A DNA stretch of 64,000 nt from CBDCRK01 sp965220955 (GCA_965220955.1 CBDCRK010000036.1:62001-126000), one strand, 5' to 3'. Counted from the stretch's first letter, positions 15,188 to 24,827 are shown. Made by a program: numbers and translations. The notes: a model not told the origin generated them from the sequence alone.

Positions 15188-16600
15188 CTAGACATCGAAA
15201 TAGAGGGCGAACTCATAGGGATGAGGCCGTAAGCGCAGGGCGTCTACCTCCCGCCCCCTCTTGTACTCCAACCACGTCTCAATCATGTCCTGAGTGAATA
15301 CATCACCCCGCAACAAAAACTCTTGATCCTTCTCTAACGCATCCAGTGCTGCTTCCAGTGAGCCCGGCACCGAGGGGACCTCTGAGAGCTCCTCGGGCGT
15401 CAGCGCATAAATGTCCTTGTCCAGGGGCTGGCCCGGATCAATGCGTCTCTCTATACCATCAAGTCCAGCCATCAGCATGGCCGCAAACGCCAGATACCCT
15501 GTGCACGAGGGATCAGGAAACCTTACCTCTATGCGCTTGGCCTGGGGTGAGGGAGTGTACATCGGTATGCGTACTGCCGCACTGCGATTGCGCGAGGAGT
15601 ACGCTAGGTTCACCGGGGCCTCAAACCCTGGCACTAAGCGTCGATACGAGTTGGTGGTGGGCGCCACTATCGCACACAGCGCGGCCGCATGTCGTAGAAT
15701 TCCCCCTATATAATGCATCCCCAGCTCACTCATCCCCCCATATCCATCCCCCGCAAACAGTGGCCTCTCCCCCTTCCAGATCGATTGGTGGGTATGCATC
15801 CCTGAGCCATTGTCAAGAAATATGGGCTTGGGCATGAACGTCACTGTCCTGCCATGGCGGCGCGCTACGTTCTTTATGATGTACTTGTACCACATCAACG
15901 CATCCCCCATCTTCACCAACGACAGAAACCTCAGATCTATCTCCCCTTGCCCTGCCGTGGCTACCTCATGGTGCTGCTTTTCTACCCTCAGCCCCACCTC
16001 CTCCATTGTCAGCACCATCTCTGAGCGCATGTCCTGTAGACTATCGTTGGGGGGGACGGGAAAATAGCCCTCTTTATAACGTGGCTTGTAGCCCAGGTTG
16101 GGCTTCTCTTCCCTGCCCGTATTCCACCGCCCCTCTACCGAGTCTACATAGTAGTACCCCTCATGCTCGTTCTGATCAAACCTCACCTCGTCCAGTATGA
16201 AAAACTCGGGCTCTGGCCCAAAGTAGGCTACATCCCCTATCCCCGTTGACTCTAAGTAGGCCTCAGCCTTGCGCGCTATGTTGCGGGGATCTCGGGAGTA
16301 GTCCTCGCGGGTGATGGGGTCCACTATGTTACAGATAAGCGAGACGGTGGGATGGGCGGTGAAGGGCTCCATCACTGTGGTGTCTGGGTCGGGCACTACC
16401 ATCATGTCCGAGGCATGGATAGGCTGCCACCCCCGGATCGAGGACCCATCAAAACCATAGCCCTCTTGGAGATTGTCCTCGCTAAGTTCACTGATGGGAA
16501 TAGTAAAGTGCTGCCACAGCCCCAGCATGTCTGAGAACTTTAGGTCCACCAGCTGCGCATTGTTCTTCCTCACAAACTCTATCACTTCCTTCGGATCCAT
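15188..16600 (-). CDS. glnA: Glutamine synthetase type I, copy 2
   Basis: Same enzyme as the 2232-3644 gene: 470 residues, identical except for the last residue, Val here. Both internal base differences between the copies are silent. It is 19 bases downstream of amt2, and AAGGAGGAAGGGGT precedes the ATG. It belongs to porin-glnK2-amt2-glnA2 under the sigma-54 promoter at 19892-19907. The broken kinase gene follows, so read-through into it is likely. Confidence 0.97.
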   Translation of the reverse strand: MDPKEVIEFVRKNNAQLVDLKFSDMLGLWQHFTIPISELSEDNLQEGYGFDGSSIRGWQPIHASDMMVVPDPDTTVMEPFTAHPTVSLICNIVDPITREDYSRDPRNIARKAEAYLESTGIGDVAYFGPEPEFFILDEVRFDQNEHEGYYYVDSVEGRWNTGREEKPNLGYKPRYKEGYFPVPPNDSLQDMRSEMVLTMEEVGLRVEKQHHEVATAGQGEIDLRFLSLVKMGDALMWYKYIIKNVARRHGRTVTFMPKPIFLDNGSGMHTHQSIWKGERPLFAGDGYGGMSELGMHYIGGILRHAAALCAIVAPTTNSYRRLVPGFEAPVNLAYSSRNRSAAVRIPMYTPSPQAKRIEVRFPDPSCTGYLAFAAMLMAGLDGIERRIDPGQPLDKDIYALTPEELSEVPSVPGSLEAALDALEKDQEFLLRGDVFTQDMIETWLEYKRGREVDALRLRPHPYEFALYFDV

Positions 16601-16619
16601 ACCCCTTCCTCCTTGGCTT
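15195..16619. repeat. Long direct repeat, copy B (glnA plus its RBS)
   Basis: Partner of 2239-3663. Neighbouring glnK and amt pairs do not share this identity, so the repeat is confined to glnA. Confidence 0.95.
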
Positions 16620-18059
16620 CTACAGCAAGGCCTGTGCAGGTGCCCCTAACCTCTGGCCAGTACCGGAGGCAGTCGGGCTGCCACCTATCACGCTCACGGT
16701 CTGAAAGTCCCCATAGGCAACGTTGCCGTGCTCGCCAATGTCCAGTCCTTCAAATTCTTCGTCCTCGGATACCCGCAGTCCCATGACGGCTTTGATTACG
16801 CTGAAAAGGATGAACGCAAAGGCAAAAGTAAAGATGCCAATGCTTACAATACCAATGATCTGGCTAATAATCTGGGCTCCACTAGCAAGACCGCCAAAAA
16901 TTCCTACGGCTAAGGTGCCCCAGATGCCACAAGTCAGGTGGACAGAGATGGCGCCAACGGGATCGTCGATCTTGACCTTGTCGAAGAAAAGCACAGAAAA
17001 GACCACAATGGCACCAGCAATTAGACCAATCAGGGTAGCCGACATGGCAGCCATCTGGTCAGCCCCGGCAGTAATCCCGACCAAGCCGGCAAGAACCCCG
17101 TTCAGGGCCATCGACAAGTCAGGCTTCCGCAAAACCGCCCAAGAGGTGAACATGGCACTCACAGCGCCGGCAGAAGCAGCAATGCAGGTGGTAACAAGGG
17201 TTAAAGAAACTGCGTTGGGATCCGCAGACAGTACGGATCCACCGTTAAATCCAAACCACCCCAGCCACAAGAGAAATACGCCAATGGTGGCTATAGGCAT
17301 GTTGCTAGGGAGGATGGCTTTAACCCGACCATCAGGCAGATATTTGCCTATACGGGGTCCAAGAACAATGGCTCCGGCTAGCGCTCCCCATCCCCCAACT
17401 GAGTGAACTATGGTAGAACCTGCAAAGTCATAGAAAGGAGTACTCATTTGGTCCAACCAGCCACCTCCCCATTTCCAACTTCCTGTAATGGGATAGGAAA
17501 TCGCTACAAAAATCGTGGCAAAAATCATAAACGAAGGCAGCTTGATGCGCTCGGCTACAGCTCCTGAAACAATGGTTGCGCCGGTTGCCGCGAACATGGC
17601 CTGGAAGAGGAAATCCGTCCAATACGTGTAGCCAGCGTTGTATGTATCGGTAAGCTGGGCCACTTCATTAGTGATGGAAATACCTAAGCCGGAGAAGCCC
17701 AGCCAGGAGAAGTCGCCTCCGGGATACATCAGGTTAAAGCCACAAAAAGCGTAGGTCAGTAAGCCAATACTGATGATGAAGGTGTTCTTGAAAAGGATAT
17801 TGACCGTGTTTTTGGCCTGGGTCAGCCCGGACTCTAAACAGGCAAACCCCAAGTGCATAATAAACACTAAACCTGCAGCTATCATCATCCATAAATTATG
17901 GGCGGTAAACGGCACATACTGTGGTACCTGGCTGAACGCTTCATAGTCCTTGTAGGCGGGTCCGGCCTCCTCAGCATAAGCAAGAAACTGATAATCCAGG
18001 ACAAGCATCGCCCCAATAAAGACTGACGCGAGTGACACAATCTTAAGCCACGGTTTCAT
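16620..18059 (-). CDS. amt: Ammonium transporter Amt, copy 2
   Basis: A 479-residue Amt channel with a cleavable-looking N terminus and 11 membrane spans. Typical segments are HLGFACLESGLTQAKNTVN, FNGGSVLSADPNAVS, and DDPVGAISVHLTCGIWGTLA, which carries a pore His. The C-terminal tail RVSEDEEFEGLDIGEHG is the PII contact, followed by an extra ~25-residue Gly/Ser/Ala tail. It is longer than and clearly different from AmtB1, closer to cyanobacterial-type Amt. TAGGAGG precedes the ATG. It lies between glnK2 (67 bases upstream) and glnA2. Confidence 0.95.
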   Translation of the reverse strand: MKPWLKIVSLASVFIGAMLVLDYQFLAYAEEAGPAYKDYEAFSQVPQYVPFTAHNLWMMIAAGLVFIMHLGFACLESGLTQAKNTVNILFKNTFIISIGLLTYAFCGFNLMYPGGDFSWLGFSGLGISITNEVAQLTDTYNAGYTYWTDFLFQAMFAATGATIVSGAVAERIKLPSFMIFATIFVAISYPITGSWKWGGGWLDQMSTPFYDFAGSTIVHSVGGWGALAGAIVLGPRIGKYLPDGRVKAILPSNMPIATIGVFLLWLGWFGFNGGSVLSADPNAVSLTLVTTCIAASAGAVSAMFTSWAVLRKPDLSMALNGVLAGLVGITAGADQMAAMSATLIGLIAGAIVVFSVLFFDKVKIDDPVGAISVHLTCGIWGTLAVGIFGGLASGAQIISQIIGIVSIGIFTFAFAFILFSVIKAVMGLRVSEDEEFEGLDIGEHGNVAYGDFQTVSVIGGSPTASGTGQRLGAPAQALL

Positions 18060-18126
18060 TGTCTAAGCCTCCTATAATTAGGTTCAAAGCTTCTTATTTA
18101 CCCGATATTTTTTGTCTCAAGATAAA

Positions 18127-18465
18127 CTACACCGCATCCTCCCCTCTTTCCCCTGTACGAATGCGTACTATTTCCTCCACCGGCAGGACGAAGATCTTAC
18201 CATCCCCTATCCTTCCCGTGCGGGCAGACTCAATGATGGTCTCGAGCACGCTGGCAGCCTTGTTATCAGGAACAAGGACTTCGATCTTGATCTTGGGTAG
18301 GAAGTCGACCACATACTCTGCTCCGCGATAAAGTTCGGTGTGACCTTTCTGCCGACCAAACCCCTTGACCTCGGAAATGGTCATACCCTGGACTTGTTCT
18401 TTGGCCAGCGCCTCCTTGACCTCATCGAGCTTAAAGGGCTTGATGATGGCTTCGATCTTTTTCAT
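18127..18465 (-). CDS. glnK: PII nitrogen regulatory protein GlnK/GlnB, copy 2
   Basis: 112 residues, with Tyr51 in the T-loop TELYRGAEYVVDF and the C-terminal IRTGERGEDA. It differs from GlnK1 at nine positions and by many silent changes, so it has not been homogenised the way glnA has. AGAGGAGG precedes the ATG. It begins 23 bases after the porin stop, which puts it in the sigma-54 operon. Confidence 0.95.
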   Translation of the reverse strand: MKKIEAIIKPFKLDEVKEALAKEQVQGMTISEVKGFGRQKGHTELYRGAEYVVDFLPKIKIEVLVPDNKAASVLETIIESARTGRIGDGKIFVLPVEEIVRIRTGERGEDAV

Positions 18466-18488
18466 ATCTACCTCCTCTTTGCACCCAG

Positions 18489-19823
18489 CTAGAATAGGAG
18501 AGCAATTTCAGTTGCCAGGGTGTTCTGATCACCCTTGAAGATACCATCCTTCTTCTCAAACACTCTCTTGTTTGAGTCATCATGACGGTATTCCAGCCTC
18601 ACCTCTAGATGCTCACTTATCTCCCACTTCAGCGTGGTTGTGATTTCCCACAGATCCTGGGCTGTGCCCGTGCGAGCCCCATCTTCGTCTGAGAACCACT
18701 CTCCCCGTAGCGCCAAGGAGAAAGGCGCCCAGCCAGGCTCGAACAAACCTCCTCCAATGCTCACAATGCCCGCTATTCCCTGCCACAACGCTTCATCCCC
18801 ATTAGTCAGAATGTTACTCTCTGTACCCCGATCATAGTTGAAGTTGAACTCCAGGTGCTCTATGGGAGTGTAGCTCAACACCGTGTCAAACACCCCTCGC
18901 TTAGAGCCTCCCAGTCCTGTCTGCTCCGAGCCATAGACCCCATTAAAGCTCCAGCTCACTCCTTCCATCGGCTCCAGGCTCAGACCCCCCAGAAAACTCT
19001 TGCCATCGTTGTTGTCATCCACATTATCCCACCCATTGACCACCCCGGCCGTCAGGCTCACCCTATCGCTGAGGGGATAGGAAAAGAGCACCCCGGTGTG
19101 GGTAAAGGGTATGGCAAAGCCAAACAGGAAGGAGCGCGAGACATTGTAGTTATAGGGCGACTCAATCACCTCTGCTCCCAGCAGAGTAACAAACTTTCCC
19201 CCTTTGACCTCCAGCCCTTGCCCTATAGGAATAGTGTAGCTCACATAAGCTTCCTGCACCTCAAAGTCATTGCTCTCCTCCGAACTCGACAGCTCCCCGT
19301 CCCCATCCCAGTCTGAGGCTATTCCCCCTGCGGTCTCGCCAAAGTCCAAGATGGCGGTAAAGCCCAGACCACTCTGTGTCTCTTTGGAGATAGAGAGCTG
19401 AAAGAGGTCCAGATTGAAGTCGTTGTGGTCGTTATCGAAGATTCTCAGACTATTACTCTCAGAGTCAGGACGGTTGAAGTTATACTCATAGGAGGAGTAG
19501 AGCATACCGCCCAATTCGATGCCCCACAGCCCCTGGGTGCCTTCTTCGAGGGATTTGACCCGGTTTTCCAACCTCTGCATGATCCCGGCCTCCTGGCTTG
19601 GGGCGGGTTGCATGCTGGCAGGCTGCACGCGGGCTGCGGGTAGTGGGGTAGGGCTAGCTCCATTAGAGGCTTGGGCAGCACTGAGCTGTTTTACTATTTC
19701 CTCCAACTCCTTGACCCGTTGGTTTAAGGACTTAATAGTCTCCTCCTGTCCCTCTTGTGCCCAGACTGGCCTGCCCCACAGCATCACCACTCCCACACAG
19801 ATAAGAATCACAAGTTTCTTCAT
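18489..19823 (-). CDS. Outer-membrane beta-barrel porin (BBP2-like)
   Basis: A 444-residue protein with a signal peptide cleaved after RPVWA, a coiled-coil segment (~25-50), a Pro/Ala-rich linker, a second short coiled coil, then alternating strands of an outer-membrane barrel ending in aromatic Phe (EIALLF). Strands such as VKGGKFVTLLGAEVIESPYN and GVVNGWDNVDDNNDGKSF resemble the BBP2/OmpL family. It is the first gene before glnK2-amt2-glnA2 and has a sigma-54 promoter, so it is probably a nitrogen-starvation-induced uptake porin. Substrate unknown. Confidence 0.85.
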   Translation of the reverse strand: MKKLVILICVGVVMLWGRPVWAQEGQEETIKSLNQRVKELEEIVKQLSAAQASNGASPTPLPAARVQPASMQPAPSQEAGIMQRLENRVKSLEEGTQGLWGIELGGMLYSSYEYNFNRPDSESNSLRIFDNDHNDFNLDLFQLSISKETQSGLGFTAILDFGETAGGIASDWDGDGELSSSEESNDFEVQEAYVSYTIPIGQGLEVKGGKFVTLLGAEVIESPYNYNVSRSFLFGFAIPFTHTGVLFSYPLSDRVSLTAGVVNGWDNVDDNNDGKSFLGGLSLEPMEGVSWSFNGVYGSEQTGLGGSKRGVFDTVLSYTPIEHLEFNFNYDRGTESNILTNGDEALWQGIAGIVSIGGGLFEPGWAPFSLALRGEWFSDEDGARTGTAQDLWEITTTLKWEISEHLEVRLEYRHDDSNKRVFEKKDGIFKGDQNTLATEIALLF

Positions 19824-19891
19824 CCCCTACCTCCTGTTGAAAGAGCTGCGCTTGTGCCTCTTTGGCAAAAAGAGGCATCCTATTCTTTGTA

Positions 19892-19907
19892 TGCAAAGGG
19901 TATGCCA
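19892..19907 (-). promoter_or_regulatory. Sigma-54 promoter of the porin-glnK2-amt2-glnA2 operon
   Basis: Minus-strand TGGCATACCCTTTGCA matches the -24/-12 consensus with correct spacing, 69 bases before the porin start. CTAAGTAGCTGAAAAGAC (19932-19949) and TGCTTAAAAG (19981-19990) recur at the same distances before the other porin gene. The stretch from 20000 to 20181 holds no gene that I can see. Confidence 0.85.
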
Positions 19908-20181
19908 AAGCTATGGGAAGTCCAAAGCTCACTAAGTAGCTGAAAAGACTAACTCTCACTTCAGGATGCACAGAGACAAATGCTTAAAAGAACGGCAGCC
20001 GCCGGCAAAGATGTCTAAGAATTAGGCAGAACTAAGCGAAGCGTTAGTCAGTAAACAAAGCAAGCAACTAAGCGGAACACTTGTAGCCTGGGGGTAGCGA
20101 AACGCAATCCAGACATGTTAGCCCTGAGTGCTTTCCTACTGGATTACGCTACGGAGAACTGGCCAGCCTTTAGAGGAAAGG

Positions 20182-21087
20182 CTATTTTCTCACGTCGAGT
20201 TCGGGAAGGCCCAGAAGTAGTTGCCGGGCCAAGGTCCAGAGGCTATGGAGCGTCTGGGTAAGGTCAGGAGCTGACACAGTGAGGAAACGGATAAAACAGC
20301 CGCCTCGGGCGATTGAACTTACACCACCCACGACTAAGGGCATCTCCCCAAGTTTCTCTGCCAGGACCTGAGCGGTGTTTTCCCAGGTGGTAAACCCATC
20401 GGCAAAGAGCGTGAGGGTTGCCAGGTAACCGTATCCTTCCATCTCGCCAATTCCTACCGGCACCCGCTTTAAGGGGTCGAGTTTGGTCCGATCCAAGAAC
20501 AGGGGTCGGCCCCTGGCAGTGATGGTGGTTCGGTTTACCAATTCCTTGAAACGCCATTGTTCCCCACGAGCCAGCCGGCCAACAGCAAAGGCATCAAACA
20601 GAATCGCACGGCTCTCCGGCCCCATTTCCACGGTTAAGGATTGGTGAAACGCTGAGGCTGGGTAGGGAATGATATGGTCAGGGAGGTATTCCAGGACCGC
20701 CCCTCTTCCGAGCCGGATCATGGTTTCCTGGATGGCAGGAGAACCAAGGGTGCGGTAAACCTTGGTGGCCGAAGGTGTTGTCAAGTAGACATGAGTGCCC
20801 GGCCCCAGGGTAACATCGGTTTCCAGATAATCCCCCCCTACCACCCCACCTGTAGGATTTAGCAGCATCAGGTAAATTGAGCCATCCTGAAGCGGTATGG
20901 GCTGCAGTACTTGCAGAGGGAGGGTGAACTGGCGTTGGGTCAGAATAGTCTGTCCTCTCTGTTGCTCAAAAGCAAGGTGGAGGAACCCATCTCGCCCAAC
21001 CCGTTTAAGTTTCGAAGAGCAGATCTCGCCGGATCCACTCGACCACAGCCTCGACGCCGGTTCTTTTACGAAGGTTGGTGAAGACAA
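20182..21087 (-). CDS. ureD: Urease accessory protein UreD (UreH)
   Basis: Part of the UreDFG chaperone that delivers nickel to the urease active site. Conserved UreD segments are present: NPTGGVVGGDYLETDVTLGP, TTPSATKVYRT, EYLPDHIIPYPASAF and FDAFAVGRLARGE. It is the last gene of the urease operon. The frame opens at ATG 21087, which overlaps ureG by 83 bases; no other in-frame ATG/GTG lies near the ureG stop, so the exact start is unsure. Length (301) is slightly above the family norm. Confidence 0.92.
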   Translation of the reverse strand: MSSPTFVKEPASRLWSSGSGEICSSKLKRVGRDGFLHLAFEQQRGQTILTQRQFTLPLQVLQPIPLQDGSIYLMLLNPTGGVVGGDYLETDVTLGPGTHVYLTTPSATKVYRTLGSPAIQETMIRLGRGAVLEYLPDHIIPYPASAFHQSLTVEMGPESRAILFDAFAVGRLARGEQWRFKELVNRTTITARGRPLFLDRTKLDPLKRVPVGIGEMEGYGYLATLTLFADGFTTWENTAQVLAEKLGEMPLVVGGVSSIARGGCFIRFLTVSAPDLTQTLHSLWTLARQLLLGLPELDVRK

Positions 21088-21616
21088 ACAACCGCTCTCC
21101 TCTTACGCGCTTGGTATCAGATGCCATCACATTAAGGTCCGCGTCCACGTAGGGGGCAAGGTCAATCTTGTTAATAACCAGGAGGTCGGAGCGAGTGATT
21201 CCTGGGCCCCCTTTGCGCGGGATTTTCTCTCCCTCGGCCACATCAATAACGTAAACAGTTGCGTCCACCAACTCAGGACTGAAGGTGGCGGCTAGGTTAT
21301 CACCCCCACTTTCCACAAAAATCAGCTCTAGGCCGGGGAAACGGCCAAGAAGCGTGTGGATCGCTTCCAGGTTGACAGAAGCATCTTCACGGATAGCCGT
21401 GTGAGGGCAGCCTCCTGTCTCTACTCCCAGAATCCGCTCTGCTGGAAGGACACCCCGTCGGGTTAGGAACTCGGCGTCCTCCCTGGTATAGATATCGTTG
21501 GTGACCACCGCAACCTCATATCGATCGCGCAGGCAAAGACAGAGGGCCTCAACCAGAGCCGTCTTCCCAGACCCTACCGGGCCTCCCACTCCAATCTTTA
21601 AAGGCTGGGGAATCAT
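21005..21616 (-). CDS. ureG: Urease accessory GTPase UreG
   Basis: GTPase that powers nickel insertion, 203 residues from ATG 21616. P-loop GGPVGSGKTALVEAL, VVTNDIYTREDA, the metal-binding ETGGCPHTAIREDAS, FVESGGDNLAATF, and VINKIDLAP are all present. The ATG overlaps the ureF stop (ATGA), which fixes the start; a longer frame to 21865 is only a reading through ureF. Confidence 0.96.
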   Translation of the reverse strand: MIPQPLKIGVGGPVGSGKTALVEALCLCLRDRYEVAVVTNDIYTREDAEFLTRRGVLPAERILGVETGGCPHTAIREDASVNLEAIHTLLGRFPGLELIFVESGGDNLAATFSPELVDATVYVIDVAEGEKIPRKGGPGITRSDLLVINKIDLAPYVDADLNVMASDTKRVRGERLFVFTNLRKRTGVEAVVEWIRRDLLFET

Positions 21617-22302
21617 GACCTGAATAACCTCGCTTCCAGTGTGGCATGACGCATTCCGGCAATTTCGATCCCCGGAGCAAAACTCCAGAGATCCGCAGGA
21701 CCTTTGTCCTGAGCCTCTTGAGCAAGCCGGGCAATGAGTGGAGCCACGGCCCAGAGGGTCCGCTGACCATCGAGCTGGCCCAGAGGAAGAAGGCGAAGCG
21801 CTGCCCCAACAAGGAGAGCCGCGGTTGAGTAGAGATAGGCCAGGGTCATTTCCCAGGAGGACCACTCAAACGCGCTTCCCGCTAAAGCAAAAGCAACCGG
21901 ATGGTGCCCCGGCGTCTGATTCGACTCGACCGATGGTAAAAAGGCCTGAATCAAATCATGATCCGTCAGAGCATCAGCTACCCGCAGGGTCTGGCGTCCC
22001 ATCTGCCGGCTGGCCTCCCTAAACTCAGTAACGGGTTTCATAGCATCCAGGGTCTCGTCCAAGGAAAGACAAGCTGGCAGATCTCCAGCCTGTCCATAGG
22101 CTAAGGTCGAGACTGCGGCCACCGCATCGCAGGGTCCCGCAGTTCCTTCGAGGTAGGCTTGGAGAAAGGCCTCAACACCGGCCAGGTCTTGGATCAGTCC
22201 AGCCTGGACATAAGTCTCAAGTCCGAAGGAATGGGCGTAGCCGCCCACAGGGAAGAGACCGTCGGTGAACTGGAACAGACTTAGAAAAGCTTTAGGGTCC
22301 AT
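21613..22302 (-). CDS. ureF: Urease accessory protein UreF
   Basis: 229 residues from ATG 22302, which overlaps the ureE stop by 11 bases. The N terminus FTDGLFPVGGYAHSFGLETYV is the family signature. The rest is all-helical, with GPCDAVAA and the C-terminal HATLEARLFRS. UreF forms the central dimer of the UreDFG complex. A TTG six codons upstream is the alternative start. Confidence 0.94.
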   Translation of the reverse strand: MDPKAFLSLFQFTDGLFPVGGYAHSFGLETYVQAGLIQDLAGVEAFLQAYLEGTAGPCDAVAAVSTLAYGQAGDLPACLSLDETLDAMKPVTEFREASRQMGRQTLRVADALTDHDLIQAFLPSVESNQTPGHHPVAFALAGSAFEWSSWEMTLAYLYSTAALLVGAALRLLPLGQLDGQRTLWAVAPLIARLAQEAQDKGPADLWSFAPGIEIAGMRHATLEARLFRS

Positions 22303-22738
22303 GAGTATGACCAAACCCAATGGGGTTAAAGACCGCGGTGCGCCTCACCCACCTCGCCCCGAGCCGGGTGAGGAGTTGTTCCATGGCCGGATCATCCCGC
22401 ACCAGCAGAGCATCCGGCTCAATGGCCAGGGAAAAATGACGGTTACCAACCTCAAACGCCAGCCGTAGCGCTTCAGGGTAATCACCGGGAAAAACAGCCA
22501 TAACCCGCTCGAACGCGGCCTCGACTTCAAGATACCAATCGGGCTCGACTAGGAGGATGACCCCTGGGGACAGCACGCTCCCAGTTGGGAGGGCCAATGC
22601 CACCTCACGCCCCTTAGTAGTCCTCAGGCGGCGACGTCCCCAACGGCGCTCCTCATACGTCAACACCAGGGTATCCCGCTCTTTACCCCTCAGCAGTTGA
22701 GGTGATACGTCGGAGACAACCTGCTCAAGGATGGTCAT
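22292..22738 (-). CDS. ureE: Urease accessory protein UreE (nickel metallochaperone)
   Basis: 148 residues. The N-terminal peptide-binding-like domain contains TTKGREVALALP, and the C-terminal metal domain shows GNRHFSLAIEPDALLV with the conserved nickel-site His. The tail ends FGHTHGP, with two His but no long His-rich stretch, so nickel storage capacity is likely modest. It starts two bases after the ureC stop. Confidence 0.93.
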   Translation of the reverse strand: MTILEQVVSDVSPQLLRGKERDTLVLTYEERRWGRRRLRTTKGREVALALPTGSVLSPGVILLVEPDWYLEVEAAFERVMAVFPGDYPEALRLAFEVGNRHFSLAIEPDALLVRDDPAMEQLLTRLGARWVRRTAVFNPIGFGHTHGP

Positions 22739-22740
22739 GA

Positions 22741-24459
22741 TCAGAAGAGAAAATAACGCTGGGCCATGGAGAGAACCTGTGCGGGCTCACAGGTAAGGAG
22801 CTCCCCGTCGGCCCGAACCTCATAGGTCTCAGGGTTCACCTCGATGACCGGGAGGGCATCATTGTTCACCATATCTCGCTTGGTGAGGCCCCGACAGCGA
22901 CTGGCTGCCACCACTGCCTTCTGCAGGCCAAGATGTTTTGGCATCCCCGCCTCCAGGGCTGCCTTGGAAACAAAAGTCAGTGACGTTGAGTACAACGCCC
23001 GACCGCAAGCTCCAAACATGGGACGGTAAAGGACAGGCTGGGGAGTGGGAATAGAAGCGTTGGGATCCCCCATAGCGGCCCAAGTAATAAAACCTCCCTT
23101 GACTACCATCTCAGGCTTGACCCCAAAAAAGGCGGGTTTCCATAGCACCAGATCGGCCAGCTTGCCAGCTTCCACCGAGCCGATCTCGTGGGCAGTGCCC
23201 TGGGCAATGGCAGGGTTGATGGTCACCTTGGCCACATAGCGCCGAGCACGTAGGTTGTCGCTACCGCTCTTTTCGCCAGGAAGAGGGCCTCGTTGGCGCT
23301 TCATCTTATCAGCAGTCTGCCAGGTCCGGATGATTACCTCGCCAATCCGACCCATAGCCTGGGAGTCGGACGACATCATGCTGATGGCCCCCAGGTCATG
23401 GAGCATATCCTCTGCGGCAATGGTCTCCGCTCGAATCCTCGATTCGGCAAAGGCCAGGTCTTCAGGAATTTTGGGGTTGAGGTGATGACAGACCATCAGC
23501 ATGTCGAGATGCTCATCCATGGTGTTGACAGTAAATGGCATAGTGGGGTTGGTAGAGGAAGGAAGGCAGTTGGGCTCACCACAAACCTTGATAATATCCG
23601 GCGCATGTCCCCCGCCTGCTCCTTCGGTATGATAAGTGTGGATGGTCCGTCCCTTGAACGCCCGGATCGAATCCTCAACAAAGCCAGCCTCGTTAAGCGT
23701 GTCGGTGTGGATAGCCACCTCAACATCATATTCTTCAGCCACTGACAGAGCGCAATCGATAGCCGCTGGCGTACTTCCCCAGTCCTCGTGGAGCTTTAAG
23801 CCCATAGCCCCGGCCTCAACCTGCTCGCGGAGAGGTCCAGGGTTCGAGGCGTTGCCCTTACCCAGAAACCCCAGATTGATGGGAAACCCCTCAGCAGCCT
23901 CCAGCATGCGGTGAACGTTCCAGGCACCAGGGGTACAGGTGGTCGCGTTGGTTCCGGTGGCCGGTCCGGTGCCGCCTCCCGTTAGAGTAGTAATACCGGC
24001 AGAAAGTGCCTCCCAGACAAGCTGAGGGCAAATGAAATGAACATGAGCATCGATCCCGCCAGCAGTTACGATTCGTCCTTCACCGGCAATCACCTCGGTG
24101 CCCGCACCAACAACCATCCCTGGTGTAACCCCAGCCATGAGGTCAGGGTTTCCTGCCTTACCAACTCCAACAATGCGGCCATCCCGAATGCCAATATCGG
24201 CCTTAACAATTCCCCAGTAGTCAAGAATGATGGCATTAGTGATAACCACATCGAGGGCACCGTCGGCCCGGGTAGTGTGTGATGACTGTCCCATACCGTC
24301 ACGGAGAACTTTGCCCCCGCCGAATTTTGCCTCCTCACCGGGAACCGTGAGGTCCTGCTCCACCTCGATAAACAGCTCGGTATCGGCTAAGCGAATGCGG
24401 TCCCCAACAGTGGGACCGTAAAGATCAGCGTACTGCCGGCGCGGAATCCTAAGAGTCAT
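22741..24459 (-). CDS. ureC: Urease subunit alpha
   Basis: Catalytic subunit, 572 residues, the usual length. It has the nickel ligands in DAHVHFICPQ, the carbamylated Lys in MGLKLHEDWG, His in AIHTDTLNE and HTYHTEGAGGGHAPD, and the active-site flap MVCHHLNPKIPEDLAFAESR. It overlaps ureB by four bases (ATGA). Hydrolyses urea to ammonia and carbamate in the cytosol. Confidence 0.98.
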   Translation of the reverse strand: MTLRIPRRQYADLYGPTVGDRIRLADTELFIEVEQDLTVPGEEAKFGGGKVLRDGMGQSSHTTRADGALDVVITNAIILDYWGIVKADIGIRDGRIVGVGKAGNPDLMAGVTPGMVVGAGTEVIAGEGRIVTAGGIDAHVHFICPQLVWEALSAGITTLTGGGTGPATGTNATTCTPGAWNVHRMLEAAEGFPINLGFLGKGNASNPGPLREQVEAGAMGLKLHEDWGSTPAAIDCALSVAEEYDVEVAIHTDTLNEAGFVEDSIRAFKGRTIHTYHTEGAGGGHAPDIIKVCGEPNCLPSSTNPTMPFTVNTMDEHLDMLMVCHHLNPKIPEDLAFAESRIRAETIAAEDMLHDLGAISMMSSDSQAMGRIGEVIIRTWQTADKMKRQRGPLPGEKSGSDNLRARRYVAKVTINPAIAQGTAHEIGSVEAGKLADLVLWKPAFFGVKPEMVVKGGFITWAAMGDPNASIPTPQPVLYRPMFGACGRALYSTSLTFVSKAALEAGMPKHLGLQKAVVAASRCRGLTKRDMVNNDALPVIEVNPETYEVRADGELLTCEPAQVLSMAQRYFLF

Positions 24460-24827
24460 GGCTTGTCCTCCACAAACCCTTGTGAGTAAAGCCGGTTGAG
24501 GGCTCCAGACTTGGCCGACCCGGTGGCTGGGCCTTTAGTGAGGCCATTAAGACCGTGAACAACCTTGGCTCCCCCCAGTTCCACCAGCGTAACCCTTTTC
24601 TCATCACCCGGCTCGAAGCGCACTGCCGTCCCTGCCGGGATGTTAAGCCTCATGCCAAACGCGAGGTCTCTGGCAAAACGAAGAGCCCGGTTGGCCTCAA
24701 AAAAATGGAAGTGAGAGCCAACCTGAATGGGTCGGTCTGCAGTGTTAGCTACTGTTAGCTCCACGGTCTGCCGTCCGGCATTGGCTACAACTTCCCCCTC
24801 AGCCAGAACGTATTCTCCAGGAGTCAT
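24456..24827 (-). CDS. ureB: Urease subunit beta
   Basis: 123 residues with the family core VANTADRPIQVGSHFHFFEA, RLNIPAGTAVRFEPG and FGMRL. AAGGAGGAAAGCC precedes the ATG. It lies 11 bases after the ureA stop and overlaps ureC by four bases. Confidence 0.97.
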   Translation of the reverse strand: MTPGEYVLAEGEVVANAGRQTVELTVANTADRPIQVGSHFHFFEANRALRFARDLAFGMRLNIPAGTAVRFEPGDEKRVTLVELGGAKVVHGLNGLTKGPATGSAKSGALNRLYSQGFVEDKP

